From Linnemannia elongata (lineage: Eukaryota; Mortierellomycota; Mortierellomycetes; Mortierellales; Mortierellaceae), in the NCBI GenBank assembly GCA_036320915.1, contig JAXBDG010000004.1:1798001-1862000 (forward strand): 64,000 nt of DNA, in the 5' to 3' direction. The position numbers and the translations under genes were made by a program. Every line of letters begins with the position of its first letter. The first letter of the stretch is position 1. The notes below the pieces were generated by a model. It worked only from the letters and a program-made list of their open reading frames with translations, was not told the DNA's origin and did no database searches. Positions 22,326 through 32,541 of the stretch are shown piece by piece.

Positions 22326-23307
22326 TCAAGGCATTAATGATTGCTATTGCCTTCGTCTGTAGTTTGAAAAGGCGTCCAAGGAAGAAAGCTCACCAACCAA
22401 GCGCAGTGGGGAGCAATTAAACGAGGCAGGCGATGTGGAGGAGGTAAGCTTATAAAAAAAAAGATCGTTAGTTGATGAAAGTTGCTAAGCCAAAAAAAAA
22501 AAAAAAAAAGACTAGGGCATTAATGATTGCTATTACCTTCGCATGTAGATTGAGAAGGCATCCAGGGATGACCGTCTGAAAACCTCGCTCAAGTCCTTGA
22601 TGGCAACTGTCACTTGCGACCGGATTAAGTGCGTGTTTGATGTGACATACCGCCTAGACGTTGATCAAAAGACACGACAGCATGTTATCCTGCTGAACGA
22701 CGACTCGTATCTTTGTACTTGTCTTCTGCTCCAAAACAATGGACTTGTGTGTCGGCACTTTTTCCACCTCATGCAAGTCGATAGTCGATGCAAGTATCAT
22801 CTCAAGCTTATTCCCAGACGGTGGTTCAAGGAAGAGCTGCAGGATTCAATTGACCTTGAAGAGTCGATGGGGCCTTTCCTGCGCACCAAGACGCAGAAGG
22901 CATATGTCGGCTTGGAGGACGCAACTGTCAACCCTGCCGCCACGTACATGGTCGATATTCAAAAGATTTTTCCATTGGCGCCCTCCCTCTCGCGAGATGA
23001 TCAAAGCCAGCTTTCAAAAAAGCGCCGCTATGGCGAGATATCGGGTCTGATGAAGGATATTATTACGGTGGTAGACTCAAATCCGGACGTGTTCGATATG
23101 GTCAAGGAGAGTCTCGATCAAGTCATTGTGAAAGGTAGAGGAGTTGAAGGAATGAGGGATCCAGTTCACGTAAAGACGAAAGGCAGACCCAAAACGTCGC
23201 GGATAAGGAGTGTAACCGAGGTCAAGAAGCACTCGACAAAATGTGGAGTATGCAATGGAGAAGGTCACAATGCAAGAAAACATCGTCGCTCTCAGTTTGA
23301 CCCATAG
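18484..23307 (+). CDS. Ulp1-like protease / FAR1-MULE transposase fusion protein
   Basis: Eight exons chain exactly in phase: 18484-18745, 18880-19661, 19748-20378, 20460-21883, 21981-22061, 22164-22244, 22363-22443, 22549-23307, giving 1,366 residues. Order of modules: a C48/Ulp1-like cysteine protease with the catalytic His in HWGALEVD (~243), then Q-x-P-x-GSGSC with the Cys at ~306; an Ile/Glu/Ser pentapeptide linker (~385-487); a FAR1-type zinc-binding domain (FEIFEDL-like start, VIFGCS, KRTNCPCRI); and a MULE transposase core with Asp in VVLSDNTFKT (~743), Asp in TIIVDNDHA (~801) and Glu in RVESVNAIIKR (~916). Three near-identical 27-residue exon repeats follow. Then come a SWIM finger (LCTCLLL through VCRHFFHLM, ~1167) and a zinc knuckle CGVCNGEGHNARKH near the end. 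The transposase mobilises the element; the protease substrate is unknown. No frameshift is visible. Confidence 0.85.
19860..20165 (+). repeat. Coding minisatellite (15-bp units, EISEE-type pentapeptides)
   Basis: About 20 tandem 15-bp units such as GAGGTGGAGATTTCT and GAGGAGATTGCC-containing variants, in frame in exon 3 of the transposon gene. They encode alternating EVEIS, EEEIS and EEEIA blocks, which form an acidic linker between the protease and FAR1 modules. Confidence 0.9.
21884..22548 (+). repeat. Tandemly repeated intron-exon cassette
   Basis: Three copies of an 81-nt exon (21981, 22164, 22363) each preceded by a similar intron, spaced 178-199 bp apart. Each exon has phase 0 on both sides and encodes FEKASK through NEAGDVEE with few changes. 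Each intron starts GTAAG, has a GATCGT block, an A-rich tract, GGCATTAATGATTG and ends CTTCGTCTGTAG. A fourth intron copy precedes exon 8, which begins IEKASRDD, and exon 4 ends NEAGDDDK, so the duplication unit spans the original intron and its flanking exon edges. Confidence 0.93.
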
Positions 23308-23479
23308 AACGACCTGGATTAAACAAAGACGCAACATTTATGCACAAAAAATACAAGGTGATATTAGTCCAGGTAAAACGGTTGAGCCTCAGGCCTTCTG
23401 TTATACGGCAACCCGGTTGGAAAATGAGAATAGATTGGGGGGTTGTCAAATAAGCCATGAAACTTTCCTAATAAGGAAA

Positions 23480-23527
23480 GGGTTGTCAAATAAAATGAGC
23501 AACCCGGGTTGCCAAATAGATTAACCC
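23480..23527 (-). repeat. Right terminal inverted repeat of the MULE
   Basis: Read on the minus strand it begins GGGTTAATCTATTTGGCA and pairs with 15402-15449. The palindrome CAACCCGGGTTG recurs at 23500-23511. Further inside are additional GGGTTGTCAAATAA direct copies (about 23442 and 23480) and CAACCCGGTTGG (~23409), so this end looks expanded relative to the left. Confidence 0.9.
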
Positions 23528-23536
23528 TCCCACAAA
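23528..23536. repeat. Target site duplication, right (TCCCACAAA)
   Basis: Perfect 9-bp copy of 15393-15401, directly abutting the right terminus of the element. Confidence 0.92.
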
Positions 23537-23657
23537 TAATCATTCATCGCCACCATGAAGCCATTGAACGGTCCGCATAAAAATTAGTATTCTCGAACGA
23601 TAAATAGGAAGCAATTACAACCGCTGTTAAGGCTAAGAAAAAATACAAAAAGAGAAG

Positions 23658-23729
23658 CTCCTTGGCGGGGAATTGAACCCCGGTCTTCCGCGTGACAGGC
23701 GGAGATACTCACCACTATACTACCAAGGA
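23658..23729 (-). tRNA. tRNA-Asp (anticodon GUC)
   Basis: The 72-nt sequence read on the minus strand folds as a full cloverleaf. Acceptor stem TCCTTGG pairs perfectly with CCAAGGA, the discriminator base is G, the D-arm contains TAGTATAGTGGTGAGTA, the anticodon loop is CTGTCAC (GTC = Asp), and the T-arm is CCGGGGTTCAATTCCCCGC, which also serves as the B box. There is no intron. A run of five T residues, the pol III terminator, follows at 23651-23647. The gene lies 130 bp from the MULE insertion, with the element downstream of its 3' end. Confidence 0.97.
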
Positions 23730-24114
23730 ATGAGCTTGGTGCATGGTTGATTCTCTGTTTTTATTTTAAATAAAAGTATAAAGAGCAGAGCACCATGTTC
23801 ACGTGAGCCTCTATTAAGTGAAGAATGGTTCTTCATAATACACAGGTTTTGGGCGAAATCATAAAAAAAAAAAGCAAGCTTGAGGTTGCTTGCTACCAAA
23901 CGGCTCCTTTGTTCTCTTTGTCAAAGAATTATAATGGCATTGGAAAAAAAAAAAAAAAGGCAAGCATGAAGCTGCATCATTCTCAATTACATTTGGCTTG
24001 TTTATTCAACGTGTATGAATTGTGTGAAGGACTCTTATAATACGTCATACTTCGCGACACGACGGGTCAGTCATACAGCTACGTTTTTATTTGTACAAAC
24101 AGACACAAGGAGCA

Positions 24115-26624
24115 TTAATCCAACGGCTCAATGGGGAGATTATGGTTGATGTTCTGAGTACCACCGGACCGGGTCTGCTCACCACCACCACCACCATCGC
24201 TACCAACGGTCGCGTTGTTGTTGATATTGTTGTTGCTGGAAGGGAAAGACCCAGGAGTGTTCGTTCCCGTAGATGAAGGAGGCACGGATCCAAATCCAAA
24301 AAATCCTCCGGCACCACCACTACCAGGACGTACTCCTGTAGACGAGTCCGAGTTTCCTCCTGGAGGGGCATTGTTTCCACTGCTGCTGTTGTTGTCCTGA
24401 CCTCCATGAGGAGGAGAAGTATGATCTCCGGTATGCTGACTGTCCTGTCCTCCTACCAACGAGAACCGACTATGTAAAACGAATAACAGAAATGAGATTG
24501 TCAGCGCAGCACGTTGAGAACCCTTAATCTCTGGAACAGTTGCTATTACGTTACCAAGTGGGGCAGGTGCCGCTGACTTTGAGCCATGGCTTGATGCAGT
24601 CCTCATGAAAGATATGCTTGCACGGCAGCTGTAGTAAGTTATCCTCCTTGGCGAACTCGTCCTTACACACACTGCACTCTGTTTTCGCCTCTACATTATT
24701 ATTTTTCATGTCATCAAAGAAAGAGAACGTCCAAATGAGTGATCCATGCCTGTCTCTTTGCCAATCGTCTGCTTCGCAACAACCAAACAAAGGCACTGTT
24801 CCCTACCAAGCTCCTCGTCAGTCAGAGTGTGGTGAGGGATAGCATTAATGATCTCATCCGTGGCGCCTACAGGACCATGCTGGCGACTATGCAAGGACGA
24901 GGAGGGGAAAAAAAACACGGTTAACACAAGCACGACTCAAATCAATCATATTGCAAAAGAATATCAAAAAGCACGAAAGAGCATACTTTTGAAGCTCCAT
25001 CATCTGCGTGATAATATCGTCGAGTCCTCTTTGTCCCCAAGCATAGTCACCAGGGTTACCAGCCATAGGGAGGAACCCACCGCCAAAACCCATTGGTCCA
25101 CCAAATCCTCCCGAGAGTGCAGATGGATCAGTCGTGTAGTGGATCTCTATGCCGAGGCGACTCAAAAGACTAAACAATGGTGAAATCGTGAGACCAAAGG
25201 CAAAAAAAAAAAAAAAAAAAAAAATTGGGTTAGTTGATCTGCTGTCATTTTGCGAAACATTGCACGAAAAAAGGATGGACATATTGACATACCTGGAGAT
25301 AAGAGAGGGAGGACTATGCCATTGAGGACCAAGCGGTAGATGCTGACCTTCTCCTGCCGCTCCTTCCTCCGTCGTCGGCGCTGCTCCTGACGGGTTTCCT
25401 CCAAGAGTATGTCCGCCAGTGGCCTGCTGTGATCCATGCGCAGGAGTTGGACCACTAGAGCCCAAAGGAGTCACCGTCTGAGTCGTACCCGAAGGTCCAG
25501 ATGTGAAAATGTATTGTGTCCCTGTCGTGAAGAACTGACCTGGGATATGCTGTTGTCGCTGTTGCTGATTTTGATTTCGTTGCTGTTGTTGTTGATACAT
25601 CTCCTGTTGTTGCTGACGTTGCAGCTGTTGATGGGCCTCTGACCTGTGAGGGGTATAGAACGCTTGGAACAGCTGGAAGAGATCCTCGAGGTTGACGGGC
25701 CCTTGGTGGTTTCGTCCCTCTACTTCGGGATATCGTTCGTCTTCATACTGGTATGACCCTCCTGTGCGATGAGAAGGGATTGCAGGAGTAGGAGGTGCGA
25801 ACGCACGGGGATCATTGTCAGCCTCGATCTATGACGAAATGAAAATTGAGAATTTTTTTTCCGTCTGCTTGTCAGAATCATCGAGAACAAACTCGTAGAA
25901 GGCTGCACCACATGCAAACTACAAACAGGAGGTATCGAGTAAAAAGAAAAAAAAACATACTTTTTCGACAAACTCGCTGTAACAGGTTGGGCACATCGGG
26001 TCGGGGACCATCATCGGAGTGATCTCTGCCTGACACTATTGTATCGTACCCCAAGGAGAAAGCGAAGAATTGAATATTCGAATATTAGTTCGTTGGCCAA
26101 TAGAAAGGTTTTGCTCGTTGATATTGTGATAAACTGTATGATGATCAACCTGCCTGATGACACCAATATTCGTCTCGTCTGCCCGATGCTGCCGCTACTA
26201 TTTCAGGTGGATCATTTGAAGGTGCTGGGGTGGAGGTGGTGGTAGTCGGAGCAGCGGGAGCAGCGGGCGTTGTAGCTGGTGCAGGCGGCTTTGGAGTCGG
26301 GTTTGGCAAGGTAGTGGTCGTCGTCGTTGTTGGTGCGGTAGACGTCGTTACGAGAACAGACGATGTCGTACTCGAGGTAGTCGGTTGGGTAGTTACTGTG
26401 GCTGTTGATGGAGGTGCAGCCTCTTGAGCAGCAGCGGTCGTCGAGGTAGGCACGGTCGTTGTCGTTGTGGATGTTGCAGAAGGAGGAGGAGGAGATGTTA
26501 TTGTTGGGGGTTGTGGTGTTGAGGATGGCCCCGAAGGAGGGGTAGCAGTGTTTGTATTATCAGCAGGAGGCTGGTTGTTGCTGCTGCTATTTGCGTTATT
26601 GCTTGGCGATTCGTTTCGATCCAT
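24115..26624 (-). CDS. RING-H2 E3 ubiquitin ligase, RNF115/RNF126-like
   Basis: Seven exons, 26624-26154, 26035-25961, 25828-25293, 25169-24987, 24886-24807, 24690-24555 and 24469-24115, chain to 611 residues. After a ~145-residue Thr/Pro/Ser-rich disordered start comes the N-terminal zinc ribbon of the RNF115/126 family (WCHQCQAEI through CPTCYSEFVEK). A Gln-rich region follows, then the family signature GDYAWGQRGLDDIITQ. The RING-H2 domain lies near the end (CSVCKDEF, LPCKHIFHEDCIKPWL, CPTC), followed by a Gly/Asn/Ser tail. RNF126-type ligases act in cytosolic quality control with Bag6 and E2 enzymes; that role is inferred. The first intron appears to start with GC (CAG|GCAGGT), because only this donor keeps the C-x2-C of the zinc ribbon in frame. 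Confidence 0.85.
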
Positions 26625-26781
26625 GGCGGTGGTGTGGGGAGGTGATGAAGTCGGAAGAAGAATTGAAGGAGAAAAAAAAATAAAATGCTTCGCCGATTTA
26701 TTGTTCTTGGAAAGTGACTGCAAATCATGGTCACGGTGACCACATCGTTTTATTCGTTCGTAAATCATTCATTTGCGGTGA

Positions 26782-29360
26782 CTAATAGAGGAAGCGACGA
26801 CGTTGGCGAGGAGGGGGTGGCGGCTCTGTGTCAGAGGTCTCCGGGACCTCAGGTTCAAAGTTGCCAGGTCGAGTAAAAGTGTGCTGCACAATACCACCAC
26901 TGACCTCGTGGGACGTGTACCGGTCAGCTAAGCACGAGCTCAGGATGGTCGGGTGGTACGGGTGCCAGCTCACATCTCGGGCAACATAAGGCGTCTTTCG
27001 TTCACTCTGAGTGTATCGCTGGAACGCCTCGCTCGTGTCAAGAGTCCGTACTCGAGTTCCGTCCATCCGGTAGATCGCTACCTTTCCATCAGCACTTCCT
27101 GTGTACAGATATCTCTGACCAGTTGAGTGAACCGGTGAAAAGTGACAACGGATCAAAGTCCGCAACACCTGGTGTCCTTGGAAGGTCATCACCGAGCAAT
27201 CGCCCTATAACAGAATTGAACGCGTCAGACAAATGAGCATGAATATAGCGACAAAATCCTTGCCATTGCTGTTGGACATGGAGACGTACGGGAATCTTGG
27301 TAGCCTTGTGACCTCTGTACTGGTCAGACCGATAATCGAAGCCAGAATCCCTAGTCTTTGGTAACTTGCTATAGTCTCGGCTCGAGTGCATCATGCGTAG
27401 ATCCCATAGAAGCATCTTTTGATCCTTGCCGTTACTGGCAAGATAGCGGTTGTCGCCTTTTGACGTGACATAAGTGATACCCTCCGCATGCCCCACAAGA
27501 ACTCCTGAGGGTGTGCTATATCGTCCTGCTCCCATCGAACGGCGATCCCTACAATAAATAGATGGGCAATAAAGGAAACTGTAAGATTCACGCTTCCAGC
27601 CATGCTCACCTCAGTCCATACGAGGTATTCTCCAGAGTATTGAGCCTACCAAACTTTAACAAGATGGTCGTCACTTCCACTGAAGACCACTTGAGAGGAT
27701 GTCGGCTCTGCGAAGCAGACAGAGTTTACATCATCCTGATGTGCCCTGACAGAGTGCAAAACGGTCCTCGATTCAATATCATACACTAGGAACACAGAAA
27801 AAATAATCCATCGCGTTAATTGCTGCCAAGACTCCATTGCATGCCAAAGGTTTATCGGATGCCACGCTGGATGCCTACCATAAATCTTGCCCTTGCCACC
27901 TGCAACAATCTCCCTTCCGTCTCCCGAGAATCGCACAGACCACAACTGTCGTGAAAATGGAGAATGAAGAATAGGGGTGAGTTAGCCTTTGAGCGCTATT
28001 TCGATCTTCGAACTTGCGCAGTGGTCCAATTGTGCGAAACGAACATTCGTACGTACTGCGTAATCCTCATCGCCTGTCGAAAAGTCCAGCAGGTGGTGGG
28101 CATCAGGAGCATCCGCCGCAGTTCGTGTCAAGTAAACATGAGGTGTGATACTCGAGTAAATCAGCCAATGGTTGTCGAGAGAGAGGTTGTGGTCGGTAAT
28201 GGTCCACCGGCCAGCCACACCCTGGATCAACTTCTCCCGGACAAGCTTGTTGCCAGCAGTTTTGTAGATGCGCAGTCGCCAGTCCTTGTCGCAGGAAGCG
28301 AACAGGGATCTAAGTTTGATAGAGAAGACAGACGAAGGAGGTGAGAAAAATATCAAGGACGTTGTTTGGATCCAGTAGCATTGCTGCGCAAGAGTATTGA
28401 CATACCCGTCCTCTGAGTATTGGCCAGAATAAGCAGATTCTCCATATGCATCGACCACTTTGCCTGGGTTATCAGGTATGATGGACTAATCATGCATAAC
28501 AAGAGGGAGGGGAAAATGTCAGTATAATGCTTATCGATAAACGTTTCGTCAGCGTTAAACACATGTAAAAAGTCCATTACCTCGCCGATGGATAGTGGAT
28601 TGACTGTCCGCGGTTTGAGCTGTCTCATCCACAATTTGCGAGTAACATTCTTCTTGTTGTCCTTGGAAGGTATATAGGCCGACTCCACACGACCAAACTC
28701 ACCCGAGTTGAGCAGCTCGTTTCCCTTTTCAGTGTCAGGTTCAGGGATCGGGGAAGGCGTCCTCACCCGTCGTCTGGTATGCAATGGCATGCCATTACCA
28801 CCCTGAGCACTCTGCATCAGCATCAGCACTAAGAAAGGAGTAGAGGCAGTTAGATTCTGCAAGGATTGAGCTTGGATGCATACAAAACCGGACACACCCT
28901 TGTAGGGCTACTTACATTGTCGAATCATGTTTGGATGACCCTCTAATGTGGAAAGATAGAAATAACCCAATGTCAGCAATGCTTCTGCATGTCACTCAAT
29001 AATGGCGCAATTGTTCTGTAAAACAGAAGGATAATCGTCGTCAGAAAACGACATGCCTGCACCTGAGAACAGTTCAGCCAGGCTGATAGTGCCATTGTCT
29101 TCATCTTCATCCTCGTCGTCCTCATCTACATAGTTCTCCTCGTCATCATCATCATCATCGTCGTCGTCCTCGTCGTCCTCGTCTTCCTCGTCTTCATAGT
29201 CCTCGTCGTTCTCCAAATCTTCAACGTTGGCGTGGTCGTTGCCATCTTCGTTGCTCTCATCATCATCGTCGTCATCTTCGTCTACTTCTTCATAGATGTA
29301 TCCCTCGTATTCATCGTCGTCTTCGTCGGCGGTCAATGGGTCTTCTCTGTCGTTGTCCAT
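26782..29360 (-). CDS. DCAF11/WDR23-like WD40 protein (CUL4-DDB1 substrate receptor)
   Basis: Nine exons, 29360-29063, 28942-28916, 28828-28581, 28485-28406, 28309-28057, 27945-27879, 27785-27650, 27548-27290 and 27204-26782, chain in phase to 596 residues. The N-terminus is extremely acidic (long Asp/Glu runs). The middle matches DCAF11: SGQYSEDG, LFASCDKDWRLRIY, WSVRFSGDGREIVAGG, FSGSDDHLVKVWDRR, SNGKDQKMLLWDLR, YTGSADGKVAIY and RDVSWHPYHPTILSS, about seven WD40 blades. WDR23 in animals recruits Nrf2-type and histone-mRNA factors to CUL4; the substrate here is unknown. Exon 2 is only 27 nt. The first junction (TCA G|GTGCAG at 29063) is inferred from phase and is the least secure. The short C-terminal tail is Pro/Arg-rich. 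Confidence 0.87.
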
Positions 29361-29779
29361 GGTTAAAGGAGGTAGATATTAGGAGGAGGGTGTCGTGGGA
29401 TAGTGTTTCGTATGCAGAGGGCGTGGGAAAGAGAAAATTGGGCGATAGTATGTCGACGAATACGGGTTAGCTGACGAGTGTTCTAAACGAGGGAGGAGGC
29501 GAGAAGGAGGGGAGAGAGAGAGAAAGAGAAAGGGCGGGGGTGAATGAGTCGAATGGGGAAGGAATGGGCGAAGAAAAGGGAGAGAAAAACGAAGAGGACA
29601 AAGAGGGTGAAAACGACAACCGCGCTCAACGGCGAAAGGAGTTTGCGTGACCGTCCTTCCTTATCCAGCCAATCAGCACATCAACACGCGGATTTTCGTC
29701 TAAGGCACTTTTACTTCCTTCCAAGGTCTTTTTGCTTCTCATAGACGATGTCGCTGGAGTAAAGTATTTATGCCTTTGA

Positions 29780-29925
29780 ACATTGACAGAAGCAAAAAAA
29801 AAAAAAAAAAAAAAAATAGAAAAAAATAGAAAAAAAAAAGGAAAAAAGGAAAAAAGGAAAAAAGGAAAAAAGAAAAAAAGTAAAAGGAAAAAAAAAAAAA
29901 AAAAAAAAAAACGATTGGTAAATGA
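29780..29925. repeat. Poly-A / GGAAAAAA simple repeat
   Basis: Long A runs (about 29793-29816 and 29888-29910) bracket several tandem GGAAAAAA units. It lies downstream of the RanBP3 gene's stop codon, in T orientation relative to that gene. Confidence 0.85.
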
Positions 29926-29988
29926 TAGAAAAACTTCATTTTGAATAATTGTATCGCAACCAGCCTTGACTTTTCCCTTCAGCTCTGC

Positions 29989-32541
29989 TCAATCCCTCAA
30001 GACAACACCCTGACCCTTGCCCTTGACTTGCCGCTCGGCTGCTCGGTTAATGTTCTGAACAACTTCCTCTGCAGTGGCAGCATCCTTCACCTATACAGCA
30101 AAGGAGCAAAAAATATCCACAAGTGTTGTTAGTCTACTGCTTTCGTGCATCAGGTTCCATAGCTTCCGGCAGAGTTCTCATGACAACGATAGAAATCACG
30201 TATAGTTCACGAACCTTGAGCAGGAAAGGAAGAGGTGCTCCCTCCTCAACGCCCATAAAACGAATGTACTTGTCGCCGGTGATGGTCACATTCATTTCTG
30301 GAAAGATCGAAACGTTCAAAATAAGACGCAACACACCGTCTGTTCGCATCACTATGTGTCGGTTGTCAATATAGTCCAAACAAAAGGCATTGTGTCAGTA
30401 TGGTTCCAGACAGCGCAAGACCGCTTTTACAAAGTGTACCTGAAACATTATGGTCGAGATATTTGTTGCCGTCTTACCGAGTCTGGCCACTTTGGTATCC
30501 CTCCTGCCAACATTGACTTTGAATGTTCCCTTGCCGCGCTCCTTCCAGGAGTGTGTCTTTTCCGTGTCAGCATAGAGCTTTCCTTTGGTCTGAAAGATAG
30601 TCATCTCGTTTTCTTCTCCCGTTTGGACTATAGTGTAGGAAAACAGCGGTATGTTGGTTAGTAAGTGAAAGATCAAAAGCAAATAACGATAGGTATTTCT
30701 TCCGCAGTATGGTGCTCACCATCGATCTGGTCTACGTTCGAGAATACACCGGCACCAAAGGAGCGCTCTGATTCTTCTGGCTGCTCTGCATCGTCGTCTT
30801 TGTCGTGGGTGTCCTGTGAAAGCAAATCACCAAAGTCGGCCTGCTCCTGGCTTCCTTCCTGAGCGATGAAGGATCCTGTGCCGAATCCACCCTCCTTGCT
30901 ACCAAATGTATTCTTTGCGCCAAAGGTGCTAAAGCTGCCCGAGGTACCAGTCTGACTGGCTGGGGAGAATTTCTATAATTTAGCAATAATGACGCTGCTG
31001 TTAGTTCGCGCTAACAATTGCCAAAAGTTACACGATCGCCCCGGAGAGGCGATCTAGGGCTCCACAAAAGGATGTCCTTACAGTTCCGGCATTCGAGGAA
31101 GATTTGGCACCAGGGACGGATCCAACGACTGATTGGGTACCAAAAACACTTCCAGAAGTCGATTCAGGAGATCCTCCTCCTGCTCCTCCTGCTCCTCCAA
31201 AAGTAGAACCGCCGAAGGCCGATGTAGTTGTGGAGCTGCCTTGACCAAAAACACTTTTGGTCGATCCACCGCCAAAGACATCCTTTACTGACTCGCCACC
31301 AAAGACGTTGGTGGGGGCAGCCATGGTGGCGAAAGGGCTAACAGACGACGTGTTTCCAAATCCTCCTGAGAATGCCGAGGGCTTGCTGCCACCAAAGACA
31401 TTGGCGTTCTTGTCAACGTTGGCAAAGGGGCTGGCAGAAGATGTGGCGCTTGTTCCTTGCAAGGTAGCGCTTGAGCTCCCGAATACGTTAGTTCCAACCT
31501 TGACATTAGCGAAGGGACTGGCAGAGGAGGTGTTACTGAATCCGCTTCCGAGTTTTGGCTGAGATTCGGAGGTGGTTGTCGAGGGGTGATCCGTTGTCTT
31601 TGCTTTGCCGTTACTATCGTTAGCCTGCTCAGACTCCTGGTCAGATGGTGGGGATGGTTGGCTCTCGTCCGGGGTGTCAGCTTTGATGGGCGTTGGCTGT
31701 GAGCTGCTTTCCATCTGTTTGTCCTGTGCTCCGTCATCGGGGCTTCCCTGATCACTCTCGACATCATCCATATCTTTGGATTCCTCCGCGGACTTGCTGC
31801 TGTCTTCCAGGGGCATCGTCTTCAAGTTGCGCTGAATCTGCTTAACCTCGGCCTTGGAGACTATCTCGCTTGCGTCCATCTCAGGTTTGCTAGAGCAGAG
31901 TCGAGGAGCAGGAGACACAGCAAAAAGTGAGTAAGAGTGGCGTTCATGGATGTGTTCCTTCAAAGTGGCTGGCAAGTCTTCTGCTGCTGAGAGGCTGGTC
32001 CATGGTTAAGTCTTGCTGATTCTCAAAGTAGATCTCTGTCCGTCGTGAGGCGATTCCACAAGCGAGCGACGACCACCTACATTTTCTTTGGGGGAACAGC
32101 TTCAACATCGCCTTCGCCTTCGATCTCAGATGTCTAGAGTAAAGCCATCGTGCGTGATTGTGCGTGAAAGAAGAACGAAACAAGCGATTAGTCCAAGGTT
32201 TCGTGATCTGAAATGCTACATGTCGTTGTTTTGTCTGTTGCTTGTTCTTTGTTGAGAAGGATGAAAATGCCGAAGACGGTAGTTGTGGTCGAAGAGAGAA
32301 TCCTTACCGAAGCTCCTTCGGGCTTCTTTGTGAGTTCCTCGCGCTTTCGCTTGTGTTCGTCTATGTGTATGGATGTCGAACGCAATAATAGGCACAAGTT
32401 GAGTTTCTTTTTTTTTTTCCTTGAGTGGTTCGTCCTCTGAGACGAATGTGAACAACTTGCGTGTGTCTGAGAGAGGCTCAGGGCTATGTCGTTCTCTTTA
32501 CCGAGAGACGGTGACTCTGTGCGACTGATGGGGCTTGACAT
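29989..32541 (-). CDS. Ran-binding protein 3 / Yrb2 homologue
   Basis: Eight exons, 32541-32502, 32360-32308, 32133-32081, 31889-31082, 30972-30720, 30627-30478, 30351-30215 and 30090-29989, chain exactly to 531 residues. It should act as a Ran-GTP-binding cofactor for Crm1-dependent nuclear export. The N-terminus has basic nuclear-localisation-like clusters (HKRKREE, PPKKIKPEM). A central region has FG-type repeats (NVFGGS, SPFATM, TFGGAG). The C-terminal Ran-binding domain spans about 400-531, with TIFQTKGKLYADT, WKERGKGTFKVN, VMRTDGVLRLILNV and KYIRFMGVEE, closely matching yeast Yrb2. The domain order (NLS, FG, RanBD) separates it from RanBP1; Nup2/Nup50 is the nearest alternative. Confidence 0.87.

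Larger units (their letters stand above)
15402..23527. mobile_element. Mutator-like DNA transposon (MULE) carrying a Ulp1-transposase gene
   Basis: The 8,126-bp element is bounded by inverted termini beginning GGGTTAATCTATT and by a perfect 9-bp direct duplication. Inside are a minus-strand zinc-finger/coiled-coil gene (15814-16749), a ~101-bp satellite array (16985-17990) and a plus-strand spliced gene (18484-23307) with FAR1, MULE transposase, SWIM and zinc-knuckle modules fused to a Ulp1-like protease. Frames and splice sites of the large gene are intact and the duplication is perfect, which suggests recent insertion. It sits between the Lpl1-like gene and a tRNA-Asp, 130 bp from the tRNA 3' end, and interrupts no recognisable gene. 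Plant MULEs carrying Ulp1-like genes (KI-MULEs) are known; the single-polypeptide arrangement is what I infer here. Confidence 0.92.
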
